From Calocera cornea HHB12733 (Eukaryota; Basidiomycota; Dacrymycetes; Dacrymycetales; Dacrymycetaceae), in NCBI GenBank assembly GCA_001632435.1, contig KV423931.1, positions 165,833-229,832 on the forward strand: DNA of 64,000 nt. Direction: 5' to 3'. Shown piece after piece: positions 10,377 through 21,270 of this stretch. A program made the position numbers and the translations under genes. The notes under the pieces were generated by a model. That model was not told the DNA's origin. It saw only the letters and a list, made by a program, of their open reading frames with translations, and did no database searches. Within the stretch, counting starts at the first letter, position 1; each line of letters starts with the position of its first letter.

Positions 10377-11510
10377 CTAAACCTGAGATTCCTCGAAGTA
10401 TATCGAAGTCTTCTGGTCCTCGACATCCTTTGCACCGAAGTCGGACACAGAGTCTTTTCCCGGGCTGGGATCGGTATGATAATGTCGGTGCACTTCCACC
10501 GATATCGCCTGTAACGGATGGGACTGTGTCGCACCTGCTCCACTGATACGCTCTGCGGTGCTGGTCATGGTGCGAGTGCCGTTCGTACGCACTCGGATGA
10601 CAAGGAGGAAATATGTGATGCCGATCATGGGATTGATCTGTAGAAGAGTGGTGAGAACTTCAAGCAGCGGAATGACGATGTTCAGTCACGTACGCAGTCC
10701 ACCATTATGTATTCGGAATTTGAAGTTGCGACATATGTCATCAGCCAGATGAACAGCGTCGCACTGTAGAGACCACCGGATTCGATCAACATGGCCATGA
10801 TTGGCCTTAGAGTCCTTCCTCCGGCTCGGGATGCACTGGAGTTGACCTTGTATATTTGCCAAACGATGAGGCCGGTTACGAGCAGGTTTTGGAGGAGCGT
10901 CACCGCAAGCACTGAGGATATCCACGGCGCAATCGATGGCGCAAAGATTCCCTCTGCTGATTCTGTCGAAAGCGCGATGCCGCGAAGGAGCATGATGATC
11001 AGCCCTGACACAAGGCCTGATCGGTGGCTGACTTCTTCTTTGAAGCAAGTGCGTACCTGCGCATGCAGCGAGCAAAACAACGGGCACTGCAACGACCCAA
11101 AGCCGTCGCTTCCAAACAATCCAGCATCGATAGATCTGGTTGGATATCAGTAGAGGCGCCTCAACGCCAGCCACAGTCTCGCTCACCAAAAGGGCATCCG
11201 CGAGTGCCATGTATGCGGACGTCAACGTCGTTCTAGCCACCTCCTTCCACTGAGACAGGTTCAGGGCAATTATTGAACCCATGACGAAGATATCCAGTAC
11301 CCGCGAAAACGACAATGCGAGGATCGATGTGTTGAGAATGAACATGATGATTGCCGCGACGAGAAGAATGTAGTTCGGCTGCTCGAGGTTCGATCTTCTT
11401 AGCAAGACGTAGACGCATGCGATGAAAAGGACAAGGAAGACGCCATAGAGAATGGCGCTGGTGAAAACGCCGGCAAGGGCAGCGGTGGTCACGTCGAGTG
11501 AATCGCTCAT
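10377..11510 (-). CDS. Seven-transmembrane protein, paralog A
   Basis: Model complement(join(10377..10637, 10694..11004, 11057..11135, 11187..11510)), 324 residues. Hydropathy by eye gives seven helices: 8-35, 48-72, about 95-120, 123-140, 167-190, 205-228 and 240-256, then a charged cytosolic tail of about 60 residues. Helix 3 carries a conserved element, DALL-IYRCWIVW, split by an intron exactly after DALL. There is no signal peptide. The start MSDSLDVTTAALAG is chosen over the upstream Met at 11573 because paralogs B and C begin the same way (M-x-D-x-L-DV). It resembles the large basidiomycete family of unassigned seven-helix, GPCR-like proteins; no ligand or G-protein link can be claimed. 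It lies head-to-tail with paralog B. Confidence 0.85.
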
Positions 11511-12282
11511 GTGCAGCGAATACACGGGGTTGTCGCCGCAGGAGAGCCCGAGGGACCGCCGTGCTCTCTCCACCTCTTAATGTTTTATTGGCCCCTTCAT
11601 CTTTGATAGACAGATCTCCTGGAGGACTATCTCATGGTCGGATGGGGAGGCTGAGAAGCTCCTCAGGTTGCGAGGGATCCACGAAGAAGACATTCCAGAG
11701 GAGAGGCGCATGAAGTCTTCTATGCCACGCATTGCAAGCCAGGAGGCGCGGTTGATCTGGGGCCGCAAGAACCGGGGGCATCAGTCAGATGTGCAATCGA
11801 AGTGGCTCGCCCGTCCGGTTAATCCAAGGCTCCGAGGCATTGATAGCAGAATTTTCATGAAGAGAAGGCATCGCCACCAAGGCACGTAGGTAGTGCTCTC
11901 TAGAAGATAATGTGGGCAGCAGAGGATCATCAGTTTCCAGAGGAAATTCGGTTGCCCCATTCGGCAGTCGCCTCAGATAATCAAATGGCAAGTGCCCGCA
12001 CAGCCCGCCAAAGGTCATAGCACAGCTTTAAGATTCTCAACTATCTTTGACTGTCATCAAGGACGGTAGAACAATTCAAGCCCGTAACTGAGCAGAAAAC
12101 GAGGAGCGATTGGAGGTACACAGTCGTCGAGATGTTCGGGACCCTCGTTTCCGCACTGAACTCGGCGAGGAGTGAGCCAAGCTTACTTTCTGGTTACTTG
12201 AGCCGAAGTAAAGGAGTGCCGATCCAGTCGATACATAGATATGCAAGCTATTCCACCAGTCTCACTCAGAAGCCCTCTGTTT
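11511..12282. other. Spacer between seven-helix paralogs A and B
   Basis: Contains a small minus-strand frame (11785-12018, 77 codons, MTFGGLCGHLPFD start) and a following open stretch near 11580-11760 (NRASWLAMRGIEDFMRLSS). The two could be exons of a small gene or a relic, but I could not join them with a convincing splice pair and recognise neither. Otherwise holds the promoter of paralog A and the 3' flank of B. Confidence 0.3.
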
Positions 12283-13415
12283 CTATACAGGACTATGTTC
12301 ATACACCGGAGCCTTTTTCCGTTCTTCGACACCGCTGGTGCCGAAGTCGGATACCGACTCCCTATCCAAGCTAGGATCCCTATGAGCTTGCCTATGTACC
12401 TCGATCGATATTTCCTGCAGCCTGTGGGACTGTATTTCTGATACCCGTTGTGTTGCGCCGGTGATTTTGGTGGACGTCTGCTGCTCGCTGATGCGAACAC
12501 GGATGACAAGAGCTGAGTAGGTTATGCCGATCGTGGGGTTGATCTGTAGAAGGACGTGAGTGTTCCTTCGCTGAGATGGCTCCAAGTAGAAAAGTACATA
12601 CGCAGTCGACCAGCACATACTCGGAATTGCTGTTTGAGACGTAGGTCATGAGCCAGATAAAGAGGACGGCTACGTAAATTAAGCCCGACTCGAGGAGCAT
12701 AGCAATGAGCGGTTCAAGCGGCTGACTCCTGAATCCGGAGACAATGGAGTTGATCCTGTGAATTCTCCAGACCAGAAGCAAGGTCACGAGAGAGTTTTGG
12801 AAGAGGGTTATGGCCAGAACGGCGATAATCCATGGCTTGATAGAGGGCGCGAAAATGCCCTCGGCCGATCCAGTCGACCGTGCCATAGCTCGCAAAAGCA
12901 ATATGCTCATGGCTAGAAGAGACGATCTCAGCCGCTGCCACGCATAGGTGATATGCGTGTACAAACCTATGCAAGAACACAGGAGTGCGATTGGAACTGC
13001 AACCACTCGAATGCGTTTGTTCCAAATAATCCAGCAGCGCCAGATCTGTACGCGAATGAGTACTCAGAATGTAGTTAAAGACAACAAAACGAACCAAGAG
13101 GGCATCTGCCAGAACCATGTACGCACAAGTCAATGTCGTCCTTGTGAGCTCTTTCCATTCAGCCAGATTGAGTGCATTAGATGGGTCGAGGAGAAAAGCG
13201 TCTTGAACTCGGGAGAACGATAACCCCACAATAATCGTGTTGAGAAGGAACATGGTGATCGAGGCGGAGATGAGAATTTGGTTGGGCGGGAGCCTCCGTT
13301 TTGGCAGCAAGATGTAGAGACAGCCAGCAAAGAGAAGGAGATAGATCCCATACAAGACCGAGCTTGCCCATAAACCTGCCAACGCAGCAGTACTCACGTC
13401 CAGCGGGTCGCCCAT
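12283..13415 (-). CDS. Seven-transmembrane protein, paralog B
   Basis: Model complement(join(12283..12543, 12602..12912, 12967..13045, 13095..13415)), 323 residues. It is collinear with paralog A over its full length. All three introns fall at the same codons and phases, and the internal exons are the same size (79, 311 and 261 nt). Shared motifs include the start MGDPLDVSTAALAG, the DALL-IWRCWIIWN helix-3 element, RSTGSAEGIFAPS before helix 5, FIWLMTYVSNSNSEY in helix 6, and a tail with VSDFG. The first donor is GTTCGT, weaker than usual here. A tandem duplication is the simplest origin. Function unknown, as for A. Confidence 0.85.
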
Positions 13416-14224
13416 GTGTGTTAGGTTGTCGAAGTGACTGCTTCGGTTGGCGGGGAGGGAGAAGGGTTGTCGTGACAATGAGTCAGCGCCTTGTTGCACG
13501 TCTATATAGCATCGGTTCTGACCCAAAGGGCTTACAATGCCGACGTACGCCCATCGCGGATAGCGTCAGATTGGCGGTGCTACATGCTAAGAGCCTCTCA
13601 TAAGTACAAAGGCCGCTCTGAGAGAGACGACGGCCCCGTCGACATTCATCACCAGGTGAAACACCGTTTAGTCCAATCTTTCCCCCCAAGCTCATCAAGG
13701 TCAGGTACGATCGTAGCTCACCCGCGCAATTGCGAAGCATAAAACAGCCGGTGCGTGTAATGAGAATGTGGCCATGTGGAGTCCCGTTCTGAACCATGCG
13801 AATAATCACCGAGGCGCCAATCACGTAGCCGAGACTTGCAGGAGTTCCACGCAGGTAAAGCAAGGCAGGCCGCCATCAGGTGCCCGATGAACCCGGTGCT
13901 CGTAGCCCAAGTAGCAGATCAGGGATGATCAGAGTCTCTGCCGTAATCCTGTGCTTTATCACACATGATAAGATCAGAGAGCGGACAACTCTTTTGTGGT
14001 GGGAGGCATGGCGGGAAGAAATGGGGCTCCACCTGAGGTTGAGATATGCGTACGTAAATTGACAGACACCGGATCAGCGGCACCGTGCGCTGGACCCTTC
14101 ACCAAGGAGCACAGCCCAGTCTGACGGATGTTTGATTCGCGATGCGAATCATCGGGGAATGTTCGTCTAGCCATTTCATCGGAGGAAACACGTTAATATT
14201 CGTTACCTTCGGTCGTACTACATA
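13416..14224. other. Intergenic, 0.8 kb, possible gene relic
   Basis: Upstream of paralog B and downstream of the xylosidase. A minus-strand open stretch around 13731-13863 (SLGYVIGASVIIRMVQNGTP) looks protein-like and hydrophobic, but has no ATG, no partner exons, and loses frame quickly; it may be a fragment of a dead membrane-protein gene. Nothing else stands out. Confidence 0.3.
13502..13509 (-). promoter_or_regulatory. TATA-like box of paralog B
   Basis: CTATATAG on the minus strand, about 88 bases upstream of the ATG at 13415. Sequence match only. Confidence 0.4.
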
Positions 14225-16704
14225 TTAAGCACTAGGAGCAGGCCATGCGCTCAATAGAACGGTATTTCCCGTCAAGTAGAACGTTGCGACTTCCACGGGC
14301 TCCACAACGTCAATCACGAGAGTATACGTACCAGGATACAGATACAGATTGCCGTAGTAATCGGCACGAGCAAGAGACCCGAGCGTCAAATCAAAGTTGA
14401 CAACTTGCGTTTCACCAGGTGTGACCTGGCTCAATCGAGTGTAGGAGACGAGCGAGCTCTTGGGGTAGGGAGCTGGGCCAAATTCTCCGGTGAGAAATCC
14501 GAGAGCCACGTAGTCCGAGGTGATCGCGCCGTTGTTGGTGACCTCAGCAGCGAAGACGTCGAAGAAGGCCTTGTCGAGCCACTGGCCAGACTGCTTTGCC
14601 TCGTTCACCAGCGTCTGCACATCGTACGAGCGAGGCGAATAGTCTTGTGGCGCGGCCTTGTAGAATGTTGTGTAGTGCAAGCCGTAGCCGAAGGGCAAAA
14701 CCAAGTCACCCGTGTACCACTTGTACGTCCTGCCTGGGGTGCCGAGCGCCGGCCGGAGACGCATATCTGTCATCGGCACTTCGTTCACGAAGTCGCCAGG
14801 GTACTGGGACATAGGCAAACGGCCGGCGGGAGCGCGGTCACCGAAAAGGATATCAATCATCGCCGTGCCGCCATCCTGACCCGGATAGCCAGCCCAAAGC
14901 AGACCATGCACCTTCTCGTTCTCAAGCAGAGCAGTATCGTCGATTTGTCCGCCACCCATCTGGAATACGACAAGGTGGGTGGACACGTTCGCGAGCTGAG
15001 CGATGAGGTCGAGCTGGTTGCCAGGCCATGTGACGTTGACGCGGTCCATCGCTTCGGCTTCAACAGTGATATCGATACCTCCGATGTAAAGGGTGAGATC
15101 GGCAGTCTGAGCGGCGGCAAGCGCAGCCGAGAAACCAGCAGTCGATTGGGAAGTAACGTTTGTGCCCAAGGCGTACGTGACACTGATACCGCGCTGCTGC
15201 AATGCATACAACGGGCTGTGTAGGAAAGGAGCGATGCCCTGGTAGTTGCCTTGCATTTGTGTCGTTGCGTTTGCCCAGGGACCAATAAGAGCGATCTTGG
15301 TCATGCTCGCGGGCAAGGGAAGCATATCGTCAATGTTCTTCAACAAGGTGATGCCTTCCCAGGCCGCAGTGTAGGCCAGCTGCTGAGCATAGTCCGTGTT
15401 GATGTTCGACCAGTCGTAGGCTCGGTATATCTGTCCCTGGGGTGGATCGAAGTAACCAAGCTTGAACAATGCCGCGTACGAACGGATCAGCGCTCGGTCG
15501 ATGTCGGTTTGGTTGAACAGGCCCTGCTCGTAGGACGAGGGCAGCCACTATGGCAATGGGTAAGTACTGGGCCGGATCCGCTGCAATAAAGATCCAAACT
15601 GACCTCCGCGTAGAATGTTCCGCAATCAAGATCTGTACCGGCCTTGAGCGCGACAGCGACTGCCTGGCATTCACATATATCAGTCATGAGGTAAACATAG
15701 AAGAGCACATTAAGCAAACCTGCTGAGGCGTAATGGTGTAGTTGTGAGGAGAGTAAATGTTTGAGACAGCGTCGCAATCAGACGTGACGTCTGATTTGTG
15801 TCAGCCCCAAGGACAGGATGATAGAGTAGTGATACGCACAATGTCCAATCAGGCTATCGGCGTCCGTCTCCCATTGCCAATACGTCCTCAACAGGGTCTG
15901 GAGAAGGTAGTCGCTTGCGCAAGTCGGGATACCATTGACAGCGTTATACGAACACATAATGCTGGTGACGTTGACATCCCTGGCGCACGTTTGGAATGGC
16001 GGGAGGAAGTATTCGACCAAGTCTTGGTTCGAGATGACTGCGTCAAATCCGTAACGCGCGTAACCGCCCCAATTTTCCAGATCGTAGCCCGCAAAGTGCT
16101 TGCAAGTCGCGACAAGCTTCTGGTATTTCGGATCGTCTCCGCCGAACTGCAGACCGGTGACGAGCTTGGCAACATACGAGGCGAGGTGGTACGGGTCCTC
16201 GCCAGGCGTCTCGAGTGAACGACCCCAACGCGGGTCCCGAACAGGATTGATGTTCGGCGTCCAGAAGTCGAGACCGGAATGGTTGAAGTTGTTGAATGCG
16301 CGTGCCTCAGTGCTCACAACAGTAGCGACGTCGTAGATGAGATTGTCGTCGAACGCTGCGCCCATTAGGATGGGTTCAGGGAAGGACGTCGCGTAGCTGA
16401 AATTCTGCCCCGCAGGTTCGAACGTGACACCGGGGCTGGAGGCGACACCATGCAGGCCCTCGCTCCACCAGTTGTATGCTGGCAAACCAAGGCGAGGTAC
16501 GCCCGGCGACGCGTTGACGGTGTTGTTAAACTTCTCTGCCATGGTCATCAGGCCGACGAGTGCGCGAGCGCGGGAGAGTGGGTCCAACGTCGTGTCGCAT
16601 ACCGAGGTGTTGCTCATCGGGCCAGCGAGACAGTCGGGAAACAGTGCATACGTCCAGTGCGCGAGCGCAAGCAAGAGCAGCGAGCGCGACAGTGACGATC
16701 CCAT
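14225..16704 (-). CDS. Secreted GH3 beta-xylosidase
   Basis: Model complement(join(14225..15547, 15604..15663, 15720..15790, 15840..16704)), 772 residues, the normal size for fungal GH3 xylosidases. A signal peptide (SRSLLLLALAHWTYA) precedes the mature enzyme. The GH3 barrel shows YNWWSEGLHGVA, NINPVRDPRWGR and ETPGEDP, CKHFAGYD and the nucleophile motif TSDCDAV with Asp293, followed by ALKAGTDLDCG. The second domain carries KNIDDMLPLP, GPWAN and an FnIII-like C-terminus. It releases xylose from the non-reducing ends of xylo-oligosaccharides outside the cell, completing xylan breakdown. Several NxS/T sites fit secretion. The WETDADSLIGHYVTSDCD stretch spans the first intron. I see no partner xylanase in the window. 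Confidence 0.95.
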
Positions 16705-18050
16705 CGTGGATGTGTGAGATGAAGGGTCTGACTGCGTCGATGGATTGTCCCCAGTCTAAACCGCAGAACAGCCAGCAGAGCCCAGTATTTAAGGCCATTC
16801 TCACGGCCGATGACTGCCAAGGTACCAGCCCGGGAGAAGAGCAGACTCGACAGAGTCGAGAGTGGAGGAGCACGCCTTCGCCTCTCCTCGTCGTCCTCCA
16901 GCTTCGCGTTCCACCGCCTTTTTTCCGCAATGTGATTTGTCCATTGTGTGTCGTCCGTCCGAGGGCACATGCGCTGAGCTGTCTCGAGAGGACAAGGAAT
17001 AAGGCCCGCAACCAAAATTATAGAAGGAGCGCGGTGACAGCTGAGTGCTGAGGTGGTCGACGAAGCTCAAGAAGGAGAGAAGGAGGACCAAAGTCGAGAT
17101 GCCCCATTTGGCAAGCGCACACGTGTGGACGCGGCATGCCCCTTCACCGTGTGAGGCGAAGCAGGGGCCAGAGCTCCGTGGGGGAACGAATTGCCGCGAT
17201 TTGGAGGTCGGCGTCGGGCAGAGCAGGACCGGCATGCAGTAGTGTGGAGGAAATAGCACGGAGGTGCAGGTGGTGTGCAGAAAGAAGGGACGAAGATACG
17301 CACGAATGACGCGAACAGCGGGTTCCTCGCAATGACATTTCTCCGACCGGAGCGTCGACTTTGGGCGCGACATGAGGGAGGAAGCGACAGCATCGCTATG
17401 TCAGATCGGCAGGCATGCATACCGACTGAAGAAGAGCATCGTAAGCACATAAGCTGCTTCTGTGAACTCGCACGCAAATACGGTGGAGCAACATGGCGCT
17501 CAGATTCCGGAGGTACGAACTTGTGCCGAAGCGTATTCGCGAACGCTCCCAACCGCTGTCGGCACTGGCCCGGCCCGCACCCTTCTCCGGAGCAACCATA
17601 ATCGGCTCACCCCGCACTCTGAGGAAGAGGAGGTGATGATAAAGGGGATAATGAGACTTCTCTCATTGTGGACCGCGCGGCATGTGTAGCAGGTATTGTG
17701 TCTCTGTCTGGCTGGCTGTATCTGTATGTATGTGAGGAAGAAAAGGCCGGGATTGTATTAATGTACACTTTGTACCAGAAAGCCGAGCAAGCGAGGGATC
17801 GTGCGGCGGACCGAAGGAGGAACGAGAAAGTCGGAGCAAGGATAGATAGGGATACTGTAGAGAGGACAGCAAGCCGACAGCAGCACAACAGGCGCGCGGG
17901 GCGCTCGGGGGAAAGCCCAAAAGGAGGGAAGGGGGTATACGGCACAATATGCGCGGTTCTAGATCACAGCAATACAACAGCTCGATCCAAGAGATCTGCT
18001 CGGCGTTCTGCAGCGGAGCGGCGACGGCCGGCAGAGGTGGCGGTAGCGGA
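16705..18050. other. Intergenic, 1.35 kb
   Basis: Promoter of the xylosidase (right part of the minus strand) and 3' flank of the membrane protein at 18051. The longest frame (16801-17373, minus) has no domain-like sequence. No RNA gene or repeat recognised. Confidence 0.6.
16786..16792 (-). promoter_or_regulatory. TATA-like box of the beta-xylosidase gene
   Basis: TTAAATA read on the minus strand, about 82 bases before the ATG at 16704. Candidate CreA-type sites (GTGGAG/GTGGGG, consensus SYGGRG) occur near 16862, 17179 and 17244, but the motif is short and expected by chance in such GC-rich DNA. Carbon-catabolite control is therefore plausible, not shown. Confidence 0.35.
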
Positions 18051-19903
18051 CTAGTAATGGTTCCCACCATGACTCTGATCGTAGGCGGGCGGTGCGGGCT
18101 CGCCAGGCGCGACGATCCCCTCCTCCATGTCGTCCTCCCAGTCCTCCTCGCCCGTCCCACCCGGAGCAGGCGGCCTCCCAAGCGCCGAGAGCTGGGCGAT
18201 GATGCGGTTGACCTCGTTCGAGATCTGGCTCAGGCTCACGTTCGGGCTGTCTTGCCCGTACGGCGCTAGGGAGCCCGTGGTGGCCGCAGCGGGGGAGGCG
18301 AGGTCGGTCGTTGTCGGCGAGGTTTGGGTTTGCGGGGAGGGCTGCGAGGGCGGGGCGGACGCGGACGCGGCTGTGCCTGCCCCGGCGTAGGAGGAGGGGG
18401 CGGAGGGTGTACTGCGCGAGGCGGGGGCGGAGGCGCTGGTGGGCGGGTCAACGCTGTCCGGCGCTGAGAGCGTGCTGGGCTGCCTCGCGCGCCGTTGGGC
18501 AACCGCATACTGCGCCATGAGCGCCTGCTTCTGGCTCATGGGCGGGAGGGTCGCCCCGCCCGGCGTGGAGGGGGACAGGAGCTCGCTCATTGGCCGCGCG
18601 GCGCTCGGCAGGCCGTTCCCGTTCCCATTCTCGAGCGAGGTGAGCGGGGCGCTGGAGCCCGTGGCGAGCGCGGGAGAGACCTCGCCCCCGTCCGCGTCGA
18701 TGCTCACGCGGCCCGGGTAGGGGTCGATTTTCGGGCGGGCCTTCTGTTGCCTGCGGCGCCAGAGGAAGAATAGCAGGAGTAGGAGGAGCAGCCCGCCGAT
18801 GCCGCCCACCACGCCGCCCACGATCGCCCCGATGTTCGATCCCCCGCCGCGGGAGCCGCTTCCCCCGCTCGCGCCGCCACTGCTCCCCCCACTCCCACTC
18901 CCACTCCCACTCCCACTCCCACTCCCGCCCGACCCGCCAGAGGAGAACCCAACAAGCTCGATATAGTCCAGCGTCGCATACGTCCCATTCTCGATGTTCG
19001 TCATCGTGATTACCCTCTCGACGGTCGGGTCGAGCCCCGTGGCGAAGTAGCGCAGGCAATTCTGGAAGACGTGTGCGCCGACCTCCGGGCCCGCGGCGGT
19101 CGTGTTGAGCGTCACGAGGCCCGGGCCGGGGTCGAGGTCGACGGTGTACAAGCCCGTGGCGGCGTAGCACGGCCCGTAGAGGAGCACGGCGCTGGCGTTG
19201 AACCTGAGCTGGGCGGTGGTGTTGAAGACGTTGCTCGCGTGGAAGGTGCCGTTGCTGTCCGTGGACTGCGAGTTGTTGTCGTAGTTCGGGTAGGAGAACC
19301 AGTAGCTGCCGTACGAGATCTCCGGGTCCAGGTCGTCCACATAGGTGATGTCTGGCTGGGCGTTGGCCAGGCCCGTGTCGTACGAGATTGTGGACTGGGT
19401 GAAGTACAGGAGGGCGGCGGGCGAGGAGGGTGCGGCCGAGAGCACCGCGGTGTGGTTCCCCGGGGAGAGGTTTTGCGAGGTCGCGAGCAGCTGCTGCGAT
19501 CCGTCTACTGAGGCCGTTATTGGGCTGCCGCCGTCTACGGCGAGGGTCACCGACATGCTCGCGGTGACATTCCCGTAGAAGGCGATCCCGCTCCCTGCGG
19601 GCATGAATGTGCATCAGCAACCCGTCTAGCGAAGCCAAGGAGCGACAAGGCGCACCATCAAATGTCACGCTGACGCTCGCAGCGCTGCCCGTGACGTGCG
19701 CCGTCTCGCCATCGCAGGCGTACACGTCGCCCGTGGTGCAGAAGGTGGCCCAGCCCGTGCTGCTGTCGCCCGTGAAGGAGCTGTAGGTGTACATCGGCGA
19801 GATCGCCGGGACGGTCTGGGGCGCGGATGCATGTCAGCGTCGACGTTCTGTGAGGGGAGGGGAAGGGACGCACGAGGTTCCATACGCTGTTGGGGAGAGA
19901 CAT
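18051..19903 (-). CDS. Single-pass membrane protein with Gly/Ser linker and Pro/Ser-rich cytosolic tail
   Basis: Model complement(join(18051..19594, 19656..19815, 19874..19903)), 577 residues. The ectodomain (1-300) is a beta-rich region with many N-glycosylation sites; SVTFDGSGIAFYGNV and LDYIELVGF resemble the jelly-roll/carbohydrate-binding-like repeats common in basidiomycete wall-sensor-like proteins. A (GS)n linker follows, encoded by CCCACT repeats at 18889-18932. The helix IGAIVGGVVGGIGGLLLLLL (from about residue 318) ends in WRRRRQQK. The tail is long, disordered and rich in Pro, Ser, Ala and Thr, with an acidic patch near the C-terminus. No classical signal peptide is visible at the chosen Met, so an upstream exon may be missing, or the helix acts as a signal-anchor. 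Unknown function. Confidence 0.75.
18889..18932. repeat. CCCACT hexanucleotide minisatellite inside a coding exon
   Basis: About seven tandem copies of CCCACT on the plus strand, read in frame on the minus strand as Gly-Ser dipeptides forming the juxtamembrane linker. Copy number should be polymorphic. Confidence 0.8.
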
Positions 19904-20159
19904 GACGGCCCGCGCTCACGGTCGGGGGTGTTGGAGGGGCTGGAGGGGTACAGAGGCGGACGGCTCAGGCGTGGTCGCAGTCGGTGCAGGAGGTCGAGGA
20001 GAAAGGCGAGCGGTCTGTGTCCTGTTCCAGTCTTCGATTGTCGATCAAGAGTCGAGCAGTTGTCGCAGTCGTTCAGTCGCTCAGTCAGCAATCAGCGCCC
20101 ACCGCCGCACACAGCCGTCGTACGGGGGTCGGGACCGTCCGCGAACGCGAGAGGGAGGG

Positions 20160-20191
<32 letters not shown>

Positions 20192-21270
20192 AGGGGGAGG
20201 GGGAGAGAGAAGGGTATGTACGGTATGAGATAGAGTAGATAGGGAGGAGAGGTGTGGACGATCGACCCATCTGGGAGTGGGCGGTGCCCACAAGCCCAAG
20301 GACGGCCCACGGGGAGGGTGGCTTCCCCGGGACGTGCGGTCGTCGAACGCGGAACGAGCTGTCAGCCTTCTTCCACTCACCCGGTAAGGGCACATCGGCC
20401 CTCGGAGGACCCTCTCACCTCCCCCACGGCCGTGTGCAATGAATGACTCTTCGGGCCCACGCATTCAATCGTTATTCTGTGCAATGACTCTGTCGGGCGG
20501 TCGCGGCATTCATTTCCAGCAGGGCCCTATACACTCGCGTACGGCCTGCGCCTACTTCCCGACGGGCCCGACGGGAGGCACTCAGCCCCTATGCAGTCGA
20601 AAACCTGCGCCGGCTGCGACTCCGCGTCCATGGGCGTCGGACGAGGCGATCACTGTGCCATGAGCTACGGAGCTTGCGTGACGCGCTGTGCCACTACTAC
20701 TCAGTCCACAGGGCGGTGCGCTGTCTCGCCCACGCGCGTTTCACCTCCCGGATCCTCCCCACACCGCAAATTGCAAGGGGGTGCGAACAATAGCCCAAGA
20801 ACAGGGAAGTGTCATGCACTGCACCTGTCTTGGTGCGGCTGTGCGCGGAGCGAACGGGGCACAGGTGGCCTTTAACAATGATGCGACAATGGGATACCGC
20901 AGTGGCGTTGTAGGGGGCCGATGATGGTCGCGACGCTTGGCAGTGCATGTACAGAGGGGATAGAGTTGCGGTCCCGGCCCTTCTCTCGTCTTGGATCACG
21001 TGCGATGAGGGAGATGACTGCCCAGTCAGAGCCGATCGCCGCGCCCGACTGAATAGCAGCCCACGGCCGCGTCGGGGCGGAGGTACGCACCCGGGTGCTC
21101 GGCTCCGAAGCTGAGGGGCGGCCGCCGACTGGGCTTTGGGTGTCAGCCACAGGAAGCGAAGAGGTGGGCGATCGCTGATCGGCCGGCGCGTGATTGTGCG
21201 CGGGGCTGGGCTGGGCGGGGTGGGCCGGAGGCGCGTTGTGCGGTGGGGTGGGGGCTGGACGAGTGAGTGG
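19904..21270. other. Intergenic, 1.37 kb, divergent promoter region
   Basis: Lies between two divergent genes (18051-19903 minus, 21271 plus). Contains the G-rich tract at 20140-20210 and a mixed-composition stretch without coding signal. No RNA gene seen. Confidence 0.6.
20163..20191. repeat. 29-base poly-G run
   Basis: An unbroken run of 29 G, embedded in further GAGGGGG repeats (20150-20210). It lies about 260 bases upstream of the membrane-protein start at 19903. Its length may reflect assembly or polymerase slippage. Confidence 0.9.

Noticed and set aside
16526..17373. Minus-strand frames upstream of the beta-xylosidase as an extra gene
   Set aside because: They are unspliced, have no recognisable motif, and occupy the promoter side of a well-defined gene.
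18448..19794. 448-codon minus-strand frame overlapping the Gly/Ser-linker membrane protein
   Set aside because: Alternate frame of that gene; the other frame carries the membrane helix, glycosylation sites and in-phase introns.
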